NCBI GenBank assembly: GCA_902794155.1
Contig: CADBGN010000013.1
Location: forward strand, 1-39,355
Direction: 5' to 3'
Length of the DNA stretch: 39,355 nt
Source: an uncultured Bacteroidia bacterium
Lineage (GTDB): Bacteria > Bacteroidota > Bacteroidia > Bacteroidales > F082
The notes beneath the pieces are model-generated. The model did not search any database. It was given only the letters and a program-made list of their open reading frames with translations, and was not told the DNA's origin. The translations under genes and the position numbers were made by a program. This document shows, one piece after another, positions 16,160-24,192 of the stretch. Each line of letters starts with the position of its first letter. Position 1 is the first letter of the stretch.

Positions 16160-16183
16160 AACTGCATTAGAATAAACTTCTTA

Positions 16184-16244
16184 GCTGTCAGCTATCAGCC
16201 GTCAGCTATCAGCTTGGTAGCACCATGGCTGACTGCTGACGGCC
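16184..16244. repeat. Word-iterated inverted repeat (TCAGC type), copy 2
   Basis: Nearly identical in its left arm to copy 1 at 14383; the right arm is about 13 bases shorter (one word fewer), and the centre reads CTTGGT-AGC-ACCATG. The flanks on both sides also match those of copy 1. Confidence 0.85.
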
Positions 16245-16292
16245 AAATCTCTTACCTTTTATGTAAACTACTTTAGCTCATCTACTTTTCAA

Positions 16293-17228
16293 TTAATAGC
16301 CCACACTGGCTTGGAACTCCACGGGTTGGTTCAATCCTTGTCCCGTCAAGTCGAGACCCTCGATAGGATTGACGACGAAGTAGGAGGGATCGTCGCTATA
16401 ACTCAACACAAATACGCCTTTTTCGCAAATCTCCGACTCTTTTGGGTCGCTGCTGAGGTCAGTGGCATCAATCAGTCGGGTCAGCTCGTAGCCATAACGG
16501 AACATCATTCCATCCCAATCCATCGCGATGGGCCAGAAACGGCCTTGCTTTTCCACGACAGCCTCTTCCTTCAGGCGTTCCTCAATAAACCTCATCTTCC
16601 AGTCGGCCGATAGGTTCAAGGTGTAAAGGGTAGTGGGCCATTCCGGGTCGTCGCCGTAAACATAATGCTTCAACCAATTGTAAAATGTATACTCGCACAC
16701 CTCGTATTCGTTGCCCTCCTCATCCAGTCCATAGATGGTGACGTAATCGTAGAAGACGGTGCCGTCCTCGTCCTCCCAAGGACCTCCAGGGCCATCGGTG
16801 AAGCCAACGATGTTGTCCATGGGGATCTCATTGGCTTCCAAATCGCCAGTGGAGACGGTGTTCCATAGGCTGAGCATCTGCACCTTGCCCTCCTCGGTGA
16901 GCACGCAGAGGATGGGGTTATAGTCCTGACCCATGTCGGCGATGATGAAATTCTTCGGAGCGCCTTTCAGTCCTTCCACTTTGACAGGCTCATCAGGCAA
17001 ACGATACGAGTCGTCGTCGACGATGCCAACGGGCAGGATCTGGTCCTTATGGAAGGTGAGCCACAGGCCACCGTCTTTGATCTCACCCGTGATAGCGGGC
17101 TGGTCATCAGAAATAGTGACGTAATCCTGCGACAGCTCCGTCGTATCTTCATCTACGGGTTGGTTGTTTGTGCCACATGAGGCAAAAAGAAGAAATGCCA
17201 AGGATAAGGCAAGGTAAATGTGTTTCAT
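16293..17228 (-). CDS. Lipoprotein of unknown function
   Basis: A 311-residue lipoprotein (lipobox LFASC, Cys18). The mature protein is acidic and rich in aromatic residues, with beta-rich stretches and tryptophan motifs such as GLWLTFHKDQILPVG and FWPIAMDWDGMMFRYGYEL. I recognise no domain. It is the first gene of the leftward lipoprotein cluster and has its own -7 box 30 bases upstream. Its stop is followed by the duplicated spacer and then the 542-residue lipoprotein, so the cluster may be partly cotranscribed. Confidence 0.75.
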   Translation of the reverse strand: MKHIYLALSLAFLLFASCGTNNQPVDEDTTELSQDYVTISDDQPAITGEIKDGGLWLTFHKDQILPVGIVDDDSYRLPDEPVKVEGLKGAPKNFIIADMGQDYNPILCVLTEEGKVQMLSLWNTVSTGDLEANEIPMDNIVGFTDGPGGPWEDEDGTVFYDYVTIYGLDEEGNEYEVCEYTFYNWLKHYVYGDDPEWPTTLYTLNLSADWKMRFIEERLKEEAVVEKQGRFWPIAMDWDGMMFRYGYELTRLIDATDLSSDPKESEICEKGVFVLSYSDDPSYFVVNPIEGLDLTGQGLNQPVEFQASVGY

Positions 17229-17257
17229 GACATGTTGTTTTAATGTGTTTGATTCTA

Positions 17258-17265
17258 CAAAAATA
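17258..17265 (-). promoter_or_regulatory. -7 promoter box of lipoprotein 16293-17228
   Basis: TATTTTTG on the minus strand, 30 bases before the start; divergent from the box at 17297. Confidence 0.7.
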
Positions 17266-17296
17266 CTAAAAAACCAATAAACCGATAAAAAAAGAC

Positions 17297-17304
17297 TATT
17301 TTTG
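17297..17304 (+). promoter_or_regulatory. -7 promoter box of the DppD-DppF fusion
   Basis: TATTTTTG matches TAnnTTTG, 17 bases before the ATG at 17321. Confidence 0.75.
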
Positions 17305-17320
17305 CACGAAATACAGCGAA

Positions 17321-19069
17321 ATGACCGAACCGTTACTCTCCATAAGGAACCTCAAAGTCGCCTTCAAGCACGAAAGCCAATGGGTGGAAGCCGTCCACGG
17401 CATCGACCTCGACGTGATGGCGGGTCGCACCTTGGGCCTCGTGGGCGAGTCGGGATCGGGCAAGTCGGTGAGCTCGTTGGCGGTGATGCGCCTGCTCAAC
17501 GAGCGGGTGAGCCGCATCGAGGCCGACAGCATCCGCATCGAAGGCGAGGAAATCAAAGGCTATACCGAGAGCCAGATGGCTGAGGTGCGCGGCAAGCGCA
17601 TCGCCATGATCTTTCAGGAGCCTATGACGTCGTTGAATCCGGTGTACAAGTGCGGGTATCAAGTCAGTGAGATGATATTGCAACATGAAGATGTCAGCAA
17701 GAAGGCCGCTAAGGAGCGTGTCATCGAGCTCTTCAAGCAGGTGATGCTGCCGCGGCCCGAAGCCATCTACGACAGCTATCCCCACGAACTCTCGGGCGGA
17801 CAGAAGCAGCGTGTGATGATCGCCATGGCCATCGCCTGCCATCCCCAGCTGCTCATCGCCGACGAGCCGACCACGGCCTTGGACGTCACCGTGCAACTCG
17901 AAATCCTGAAGCTGCTGCGCAAGCTGCAAGCCGAGACAGGCATGGGGATGATCTTCATCACCCACGACCTCGGCGTGGTGGCCGAGATTGCCGACGACGT
18001 GGCGGTGATGCACAACGGCGAGATCCTCGAACGCGGCACGGTGCGAGAGATAATGAGCCATCCCCAACACCCCTATACACAAGGCCTCCTCGCCTGCCGT
18101 CCGCCCATGGACGTGCGCCTCAAGCGCCTGCCCATCGTCAAGGAGTTTCTCGACGGACAGTGGCAAGGCGGCAAAGAACAGATCCTACTCGACCTGCAGA
18201 TCACCGAGGCGGAGCGTAAGGCGCATCTCGAACGGCTCTACAGCAGGCAGCCCTTGCTGAAGGTGGAGCATCTGCAAACCTGGTATCCTCTGCGCAAAGG
18301 CGTGTTCAGCAGGGTCTACGACCACGTGAAGGCCGTCGACGACGTCACGCTCGACGTCTACGAGGGCGAGACCCTCGGCCTCGTAGGCGAGTCGGGCTGC
18401 GGCAAGACCACCCTAGGGCGCAGCATCCTGCGATTGGCCGAGCCCACAGGCGGCAAGGTGTGGTTCGACGGCGTGGAGGTGACCGCGCTGAAAGGACAGG
18501 CCTTGCGCGACTTCCGCAAGCGGGCACAGATCGTGTTTCAGGACCCCTACTCCAGCCTCAACCCACGCATCACCATCGGCGAGGCCATCGCGGAGCCCAT
18601 GCGGGTGCATGGTTGCGGGACTAAGGGGCCTTCGACAGGCTCAGGCGCCCTCAGGGACGCCGTTTGTGAGCTGTTGGAGCAGGTAGGCTTGAAGGCGGAG
18701 CACTACGACCGCTACCCGCACGAGTTCTCGGGCGGCCAGCGGCAGCGCATCTGCATCGCACGTGCCTTGGCGGTCAACCCGAGGCTGGTCATCTGCGACG
18801 AGTCGGTGTCGGCCTTGGACGTGAGTGTGCAGGCGCAGGTCCTCAACCTGCTCAACCGTTTGAAGGAAGAGCGCGGACTGACTTACATCTTCATCTCGCA
18901 CGACCTCAGCGTGGTGCGTTTCATGAGCGACCGCGTCGTGGTGATGTATAACGGTAAACCTGTAGAAATGAACGAAGCGGATGCTCTCTTCGAACATCCG
19001 CTTAACGCTTATACCAAAAAATTGATTGATGCCCTGCCAGGCAGGGAACATCACTTCAGCAACACTTGA
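17321..19069 (+). CDS. Fused DppD-DppF peptide ABC transporter ATPase
   Basis: Two complete peptide-transporter ATPase domains in one 582-residue chain, as in YejF-type proteins. Domain 1 has Walker A GESGSGKS (42-49), signature LSGGQ near 157 and Walker [13 protein letters not shown]. Domain 2 has Walker A GESGCGKT (about 356-363), signature FSGGQRQR and Walker [13 protein letters not shown]. Each is followed by the oligopeptide-type C-terminal segment ([27 protein letters not shown]). A repeat at 18625-18658 codes for the linker [11 protein letters not shown] inside domain 2. The partner permease is probably the DppC-like protein at 4706-5881 plus an unseen DppB. The last 19 bases overlap the end of the convergent M49 peptidase gene. 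Confidence 0.93.
   Translation: MTEPLLSIRNLKVAFKHESQWVEAVHGIDLDVMAGRTLGLVGESGSGKSVSSLAVMRLLNERVSRIEADSIRIEGEEIKGYTESQMAEVRGKRIAMIFQEPMTSLNPVYKCGYQVSEMILQHEDVSKKAAKERVIELFKQVMLPRPEAIYDSYPHELSGGQKQRVMIAMAIACHPQLLIADEPTTALDVTVQLEILKLLRKLQAETGMGMIFITHDLGVVAEIADDVAVMHNGEILERGTVREIMSHPQHPYTQGLLACRPPMDVRLKRLPIVKEFLDGQWQGGKEQILLDLQITEAERKAHLERLYSRQPLLKVEHLQTWYPLRKGVFSRVYDHVKAVDDVTLDVYEGETLGLVGESGCGKTTLGRSILRLAEPTGGKVWFDGVEVTALKGQALRDFRKRAQIVFQDPYSSLNPRITIGEAIAEPMRVHGCGTKGPSTGSGALRDAVCELLEQVGLKAEHYDRYPHEFSGGQRQRICIARALAVNPRLVICDESVSALDVSVQAQVLNLLNRLKEERGLTYIFISHDLSVVRFMSDRVVVMYNGKPVEMNEADALFEHPLNAYTKKLIDALPGREHHFSNT
18625..18658. repeat. Palindromic repeat inside coding sequence (CTTCGACAGGCTCAGG type)
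   Basis: GGGGCCTTCGACAGGCTCAG begins a GC-rich repeat that stays in frame in the DppD-DppF fusion and codes for [11 protein letters not shown]. It falls in the variable stretch between EPMRVHG and the helix [11 protein letters not shown] of domain 2, a surface loop in related ATPases. A relative lies between genes at 39135-39173. Confidence 0.7.
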
Positions 19070-20694
19070 GGACCCATGTTGTAGTAGATGTCGACAGGGA
19101 TGCCAGCGGCATTCACACGGTCTAGGTCGGCTTGGAGTTCAGGTTTGATGACACTCATCTCACCCATCCATGTCTTGGTGGCTTCATAATCGCCGTCGCC
19201 TTGATGTTTGAGGATGTCGCCCGCCAATTTCTCAACGGCCACTTTCATCTTTTCAAAATCGATTGCATATTTTCCTTCTTCGTTGCGAACGAAGGCACCT
19301 TCGTTTTGGAAATAGTTGAAAGTAAGCATATTGGCCTTACCATGGGCGCTGGCAGCACCGAAACGCACCGAGCGGAAGATGCCAGCCATGAAGGTGGTAT
19401 AGTTGTCTTCCATAGTGGTGTTGGTGTACTCGCCCATCTCGGCCAACTTGGTGACAAGATAGAGACCCAGCACATCGGCTTTGGCTTCTTCGAGGGCATT
19501 GTATTGGTTGCCAAGTGCCTCGCGGACAGTCCCTTTGCCCGTGATGGTGTTCTTGATACCCATGCCGTGTGCTGTCTCGTGGAACATCACGTTGGCAAAG
19601 AAGGCATCAAACTTGATGTGCTCCATTGACTCAGGAGTCATCAGTTCCTTAGAGATGGGGTCGAGAATCTTGTCAAACTTGGCCTGCATGGCGTTTTTGA
19701 GTTGAAGCTTGCGAGTACCACGTTGCAGCTGTACGCGCTCGTCGTTAGGCAAGTTGATGGCAATGGTCTTGCTGTTTGCGTTGCAATCGCCGGCATAGTA
19801 AACGACATCGTAGGCGGCCAAGTCGACATCGCTTCCAGGCACTTCTTTCTTGTATTCAGCAGGCACGGGAAGCTGCTTCTGAAGCTCAGGAACGAAGGCT
19901 GCATAGCGGGCCAACTGCTTGGTCCATTCTTGGTCTTTGATGAGGATGAAGGCTTCGTGTGAGGCCTTGATGCCATAGCGGGCATCGGTGTAGTTCTCGA
20001 TGGGGCCAATGACGAGGTCGACATTGTTGTTGCGGACATCCATCCACTGCATGTCACTCTCAAGGTAGTCATCGGTGCGGAGGGCCTTGGCACGGAGGCG
20101 GAGGTATTCAGCAAACTCCTCATCACCAGCAAGTTCAGAGGCATCATCGAGCAGTGAAGCGGCCTTCTTAATCTGTTCTTCGAAATAGTCGTGATACCAC
20201 ACACATTTCAATGCCCCATTTTCGTCGCGGACGATCATGGTGTATTGGCTAGTTTTGTCTGGATCGTCGAAGGCATTCCATTCCTCCTCGGTCATGTCTG
20301 CAGGATAGAATTGTGCGCCTGCAGGTTTCTCGCCAATGCCTTCAACAAAGGATTTGTTACCATCGAGGCCGTCCCAAGGGCCGTATGCGATGGTAGCCAA
20401 TTTCTTAATGTCAGCATTGTCGCCGATTTGGTTCATGAGGGTTTCTTTGTCGCCATAGTTCTCCATCCAAAAGAGCTGGTCCATGATGTCGGCAGCTTCG
20501 AATAGCAAGGACAGCATCTCGCGTTCATTATCGCTGAGGTGGCTGATGTCGGTAGTAAGGGTGTACTCGGCATATTTGTCCGAGAGATGTGTGGTTTGCT
20601 GAACAGGCTCGGGAGCCGGTTCAGGCTTGGGGGTGTCGCAGGCAGAGGCGCCAATGGCTAGGGCTGCGATGATGGCTAGGTACTTGATTTTCAT
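19051..20694 (-). CDS. M49-like (dipeptidyl peptidase III type) zinc peptidase lipoprotein
   Basis: A 547-residue lipoprotein (lipobox GASAC, Cys19) with a proline- and glutamate-rich linker and one large catalytic region. Zinc ligands are His372 and His376 in HETAHG, with Glu373 catalytic, and the Glu402/Glu403 pair in EEAKAD, matching the second M49 motif EEXXAE/D. Classical DPP III has HEXXGH; the shorter HEXXH form seen here occurs in bacterial relatives annotated as Zn-dependent hydrolases. It probably trims peptides at the cell surface or in the periplasm, which would suit the neighbouring peptide transporter. No -7 box is obvious upstream. Its stop lies inside the 3' end of the ABC gene. 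Confidence 0.85.
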   Translation of the reverse strand: MKIKYLAIIAALAIGASACDTPKPEPAPEPVQQTTHLSDKYAEYTLTTDISHLSDNEREMLSLLFEAADIMDQLFWMENYGDKETLMNQIGDNADIKKLATIAYGPWDGLDGNKSFVEGIGEKPAGAQFYPADMTEEEWNAFDDPDKTSQYTMIVRDENGALKCVWYHDYFEEQIKKAASLLDDASELAGDEEFAEYLRLRAKALRTDDYLESDMQWMDVRNNNVDLVIGPIENYTDARYGIKASHEAFILIKDQEWTKQLARYAAFVPELQKQLPVPAEYKKEVPGSDVDLAAYDVVYYAGDCNANSKTIAINLPNDERVQLQRGTRKLQLKNAMQAKFDKILDPISKELMTPESMEHIKFDAFFANVMFHETAHGMGIKNTITGKGTVREALGNQYNALEEAKADVLGLYLVTKLAEMGEYTNTTMEDNYTTFMAGIFRSVRFGAASAHGKANMLTFNYFQNEGAFVRNEEGKYAIDFEKMKVAVEKLAGDILKHQGDGDYEATKTWMGEMSVIKPELQADLDRVNAAGIPVDIYYNMGPQVLLK

Positions 20695-20741
20695 AAGATT
20701 CTATGTTTAATAAAACTACAATAGTCAAAACAATCATTCAG

Positions 20742-20828
20742 CCGTCATGGCGGAGGTACATCCGCCATCTCCTGAGCGAAAGGGAGCCCCTTCTCGTAAG
20801 TGATGGCGGATCAAGCCCGCAATGACGG
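20742..20828. repeat. CCGTCATGGCGGA repeat, copy 1
   Basis: An 87-base element with ends CCGTCAT and ATGACGG. It contains a first hairpin ATGGCGGA/TCCGCCAT (loop GGTACA) and a second GCGG/CCCGC. A second copy of 89 bases lies at 39001-39089, with the first 35 bases almost identical. Confidence 0.85.
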
Positions 20829-20839
20829 TAAAAGGAACA

Positions 20840-21982
20840 TCAGCAGCCAATGGCTCTTGAAATCACCAAGCGGAGGATTTCAGACGTGCCTTCGCCGATT
20901 TGAAGGATGCGTTGGTCGCGATAAAAACGTTCCATGTCGAATTCCTTCAGCAGGCCATGACCGCCCATCACCTGAACGGCTTTGTCGCAGACCTCAGCTG
21001 CCACTTCGGAGCAATACAACTTCGCCATGGCAGCCTCCTTGCCGAAAGGACGGTGCTGATCCTTTAGCCAGCAGGCATGATAGAGCAGTCCTCGTGCAGC
21101 TTCAATCTTCATGGCCATGTCGGCCAACTTGAAACTCACAGCCTGGAATTTGCAGACTGGCTTGCCAAACTGAACGCGTTTCTTCGAGTAGGCCAGTGCC
21201 ATCTCATACGCACCCTGTGCACAACCCAATCCCATGGCGGCAATCGAAAGACGGCCGGAATCGAGGGTGGCGAGCATAATGTGGGAGCCTTCGCCTGGCT
21301 TGCCCAAAATGCAGTCTTCGGACAGACGTACATCATTGAAAATCAGCTTGCCCGTATTAGAAGCACGCCACATCATTTTGTCGTGCATAGGCGTTTGGGT
21401 GAAGCCTTCCCTTTTGTTCTCAACCAGCAAAGCCGTGAACTCTGGCTTACCGTCTTTCTCGCCCGAAACAGCCTGAACAGTGGTTCCTAAACTGATAGGG
21501 GTAGCGCTATTGGTAATGAAGATTTTGGAGCCGTTAAGGTGCCAGAAGGAGCCGTCAAAGTTGGCGGTCGTCTTGGTGCCGCGTGAGTCGCTGCCTGCGT
21601 CCTCCTCAGTCAGACCGAACCCCCAAAGGCGATCTTTGCAAAGTTGAGGCAAGTATTTTCGTTTTTGCTCTTCTGTACCATAGTCCTTAATTGGACCTAT
21701 ACCCAAGGAGTTGTCGGCGGCGATAGTGGCAGCGGTGGAGCCGTCCACACGGGCAAGCTCTTCCACTGCTATGATATAACTCAGGTTGTCAAGCCCTTGT
21801 CCACCGTATTCTTTCGGTACGGTCATGCCCAAAAGGCCGAGTTCAGCCATTTTCAGTGTCAGGCCGACATCAAAATGTTGGTCCTCGTCATTTTCGCGGG
21901 CAACGGGTTTCACTTCCTGTTCAGCGAAATCGCGCACACGCTGGCGGAGTGCTTCTTGTTCTTGTGTGAGGTCGAAATTCAT
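20840..21982 (-). CDS. Acyl-CoA dehydrogenase (short-chain/butyryl type)
   Basis: An FAD enzyme that oxidises acyl-CoA to enoyl-CoA, passing electrons to an electron-transfer flavoprotein. Family signatures are clear: LTEEDAGSDSRGTKTTA in the substrate/FAD region, FITNS, the QFGKPVCKFQAVSFKLADMA segment, VMGGHGLLKEF and the catalytic-base motif GEGTSEILRLVISR (Glu near 365). Length 380 is normal. The start at 21982 (MNFDLTQEQ) is chosen by family; the frame extends ten codons upstream into repeat sequence. It follows the biotin carboxylase gene and was probably acquired as part of a branched-chain amino acid or short fatty acid pathway. The exact substrate cannot be read. Confidence 0.93.
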   Translation of the reverse strand: MNFDLTQEQEALRQRVRDFAEQEVKPVARENDEDQHFDVGLTLKMAELGLLGMTVPKEYGGQGLDNLSYIIAVEELARVDGSTAATIAADNSLGIGPIKDYGTEEQKRKYLPQLCKDRLWGFGLTEEDAGSDSRGTKTTANFDGSFWHLNGSKIFITNSATPISLGTTVQAVSGEKDGKPEFTALLVENKREGFTQTPMHDKMMWRASNTGKLIFNDVRLSEDCILGKPGEGSHIMLATLDSGRLSIAAMGLGCAQGAYEMALAYSKKRVQFGKPVCKFQAVSFKLADMAMKIEAARGLLYHACWLKDQHRPFGKEAAMAKLYCSEVAAEVCDKAVQVMGGHGLLKEFDMERFYRDQRILQIGEGTSEILRLVISRAIGC

Positions 21983-21998
21983 ATTTTTGTATTTGTTT

Positions 21999-22072
21999 GC
22001 TTTCAGCAATCAGCCTTCAGCTTTCAGCTCGGTGGCACCAAGGCAGATAGCTGACTGCTGAAAGCTGATGGC
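21999..22072. repeat. Word-iterated inverted repeat (TCAGC type), copy 3
   Basis: The third, more diverged copy: centre CTCGGT-GGC-ACCAAGG, arms of about 35 bases rich in TCAGC. It lies between the biotin carboxylase and acyl-CoA dehydrogenase genes. Confidence 0.8.
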
Positions 22073-22080
22073 TTTATTTA

Positions 22081-24072
22081 TTATTCCAACTCAATTAACT
22101 GCATTTTATTATCCACCATCTGGCCTTCTTCAACGAAAACCCTTTTCACAGTGGCGGTACCAGTAGCAACAATGTTATTTTCCATCTTCATGGCTTCCAC
22201 TACCATCATGATGGTTCCTTCTTTCACTTCGTCACCTTCCTTGACATTGATCTTCACCACTTTGCCTGGCATAGGTGAGACCAAACGCGACTTATCATTA
22301 ACTTGCTCCTTGCAGGCATAATCGAGGGTGTCGTTGAGTTGGTCCGTGCGGAAACAAGTGAAATTAAGTCCATGGAAATTGACGATGGTCTTCTGCTCGT
22401 CATTGACGGAGCAATAGACCATCTCTGTGCGGCCGTTGAGCATAACTTTCAACTGGCGGTTGTCGTATTGGATAAACTCCACTGAGAATGGTGTCTCCCC
22501 TACCATTCCTTTGATTTTGCCAGATTCTGCTGCACTGATACTAACTGGCACTTTTTGACCTTCCACATCGACGGTAATCTGCATGTGATAGCGCCAATAA
22601 CCTATTTCCTCCCACACGTTTTCAGGATGCTGCTCAACCTGTTTCTTGCAAAAGTCATACATCAAAAAAGCGGCCACTATATCATTAACATTCTGCATAT
22701 TACGACTATCTTCCAGGGCCTTCACCAGTTGTTCTTGATGTGTGGCGCAGAAGGATGTGTCGATCTTATTTTCTACAAAATCCTCGCTTTTTATTACCTC
22801 CCATAAATAGGCCTTGTTGGTTGTTAGACCTTGGATGATGAACTCCTTCAAGGCGCGGCGGGCGGTCTCGATGGCGCTCTGACGGTCCTTGGCATGGCAG
22901 GTCAGCTTGGCGATCATGGGGTCGTAGGACTCAGTGATGGTGCAAGTGCCGTCGATGCTGCTGTCGACGCGGGCTCCACGCACCTGTGGCTCGTGGTAGG
23001 CCGTTACCTTACCCGGTGTGGGCAAGAAACCGTTGGTTGGGTCTTCAGCATAAATACGTAGCTCTATGGCATGACCTTGGGGTTGGATAGCCTCTTGTGT
23101 CCAGCCCATTTCCTTACCTCTTGCGATACGAATCTGTTCCTCCACAATGTCAATACCTGTCCGCATCTCGGTGACGGGATGTTCTACCTGAATGCGCGTG
23201 TTCATCTCAAGAAAATAGAAATTCAAATCTTTATCCAAGAGAAATTCAACTGTACCAGCGTTGCGGTAGCCAATGGATTTACAAAGCCTGACCGCGGTGT
23301 TGCAAATCTGTTCACGTTTCTCCACAGTCAACGTTGGAGAAGGCGACTCTTCTATGATCTTCTGATAGCGTCGTTGTATGGTACATTCGCGTTCATGCAA
23401 ATGAATGACATTATCGAAATGATCAGCAAGCACCTGTACCTCTATATGGCGTGGGTTTTCAATGTATTGTTCGATGAAGACGGTACCGTCACCAAAGTAT
23501 TTTTCTGCCTCGCGTGAGGCACGTTCCAATTCGTGCTTGAGGTCATTCTTTTCCCAGACAATGTGCATGCCTTTACCACCTCCACCAGCGGCAGCCTTTA
23601 TTAAAATAGGATAAGGCAGTGAGTCTGCTACTTGTATGATCTCGTCGTGACTGCCCATCATACCAAAAGTGACAGGGATGCCATGCTCAACAGCTATCTT
23701 ACGCGCAGCAATCTTGTTACCCATCAGCCGCATTGTCATCGCATCAGGGCCTATGAAAATCAAATTATTGGCTTCACATGCTTCGACAAGTTCAGGGCTT
23801 TCGGAGAGAAACCCATAGCCAGGATGTACGGCATCGGCACCAGAGTCAAGAGCCGCGTCTATGATTTTACGGACATTAAGATAGGTGTCATTAAGCGAAC
23901 CGCAGCCTAGGGGGTAAGCCTCATCAGCCATTCGGCGATGAAGAGCATTAGCGTCGTTGTCAGCGAAGATGGCGACAGAGGTGATATGCAACTTGCGCAA
24001 AGTTTTGATGACGCGCACTGCGATTTCACCACGGTTGGCGATTAAGACCTTATTGATTCTTTTGCTGTTCAT
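22081..24072 (-). CDS. Biotin-dependent acyl-CoA carboxylase, alpha subunit
   Basis: Carries the biotin carboxylase and biotin carrier functions of an acyl-CoA carboxylase (propionyl-, methylcrotonyl- or acetyl-CoA type). The N-terminus KVLIANRGEIAVRVIKT, PGYGFLSE, the ATP-grasp loop KAAAGGGGKGMH, and EMNTRIQVEHPVTE are the biotin carboxylase landmarks (residues about 5-450). A linker region follows, and the C-terminal biotinyl domain ends with EAMKMEN, whose lysine is the biotin site. The 663-residue length fits an alpha subunit, not a stand-alone AccC. The carboxyltransferase beta subunit is not in the window. The adjacent acyl-CoA dehydrogenase favours methylcrotonyl-CoA (leucine) or propionyl-CoA metabolism, but this is inference. 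Start chosen at 24072, after the -7 box at 24094-24101. Confidence 0.92.
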   Translation of the reverse strand: MNSKRINKVLIANRGEIAVRVIKTLRKLHITSVAIFADNDANALHRRMADEAYPLGCGSLNDTYLNVRKIIDAALDSGADAVHPGYGFLSESPELVEACEANNLIFIGPDAMTMRLMGNKIAARKIAVEHGIPVTFGMMGSHDEIIQVADSLPYPILIKAAAGGGGKGMHIVWEKNDLKHELERASREAEKYFGDGTVFIEQYIENPRHIEVQVLADHFDNVIHLHERECTIQRRYQKIIEESPSPTLTVEKREQICNTAVRLCKSIGYRNAGTVEFLLDKDLNFYFLEMNTRIQVEHPVTEMRTGIDIVEEQIRIARGKEMGWTQEAIQPQGHAIELRIYAEDPTNGFLPTPGKVTAYHEPQVRGARVDSSIDGTCTITESYDPMIAKLTCHAKDRQSAIETARRALKEFIIQGLTTNKAYLWEVIKSEDFVENKIDTSFCATHQEQLVKALEDSRNMQNVNDIVAAFLMYDFCKKQVEQHPENVWEEIGYWRYHMQITVDVEGQKVPVSISAAESGKIKGMVGETPFSVEFIQYDNRQLKVMLNGRTEMVYCSVNDEQKTIVNFHGLNFTCFRTDQLNDTLDYACKEQVNDKSRLVSPMPGKVVKINVKEGDEVKEGTIMMVVEAMKMENNIVATGTATVKRVFVEEGQMVDNKMQLIELE

Positions 24073-24093
24073 GGAGGTCAAGAAATGATAGTG

Positions 24094-24101
24094 CAAAAAT
24101 A
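24094..24101 (-). promoter_or_regulatory. -7 promoter box of the carboxylase operon
   Basis: TATTTTTG on the minus strand, 22 bases before the start at 24072 and directly after the upstream gene's terminator. Confidence 0.7.
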
Positions 24102-24102
24102 C

Positions 24103-24142
24103 AAAAAGAAAGACAACCTTTAAAGATTGCCTTTCCTTTTTT
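24103..24142 (-). terminator. Terminator of the T9SS protein gene
   Basis: On the minus strand GAAAGGCAATC (24135-24125) pairs with GGTTGTCTTTC (24118-24108) over 11 bases with G-T wobbles, followed by TTTTTG. The next promoter begins at once. Confidence 0.75.
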
Positions 24143-24153
24143 GTAGGTGAATT

Positions 24154-24181
24154 GTGGAGACGTTTCAGGAAACGTCTCTAC
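24154..24181. repeat. 28-bp palindrome, GTAGAGACG family, copy 2
   Basis: Arms GTGGAGACGTTTC and GAAACGTCTCTAC around an AG centre, one G-T wobble. The outer nine bases match copy 1 at 3951-3978, the inner four differ but are compensated so that pairing is kept. Confidence 0.85.
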
Positions 24182-24192
24182 AGGAGGGGTTA

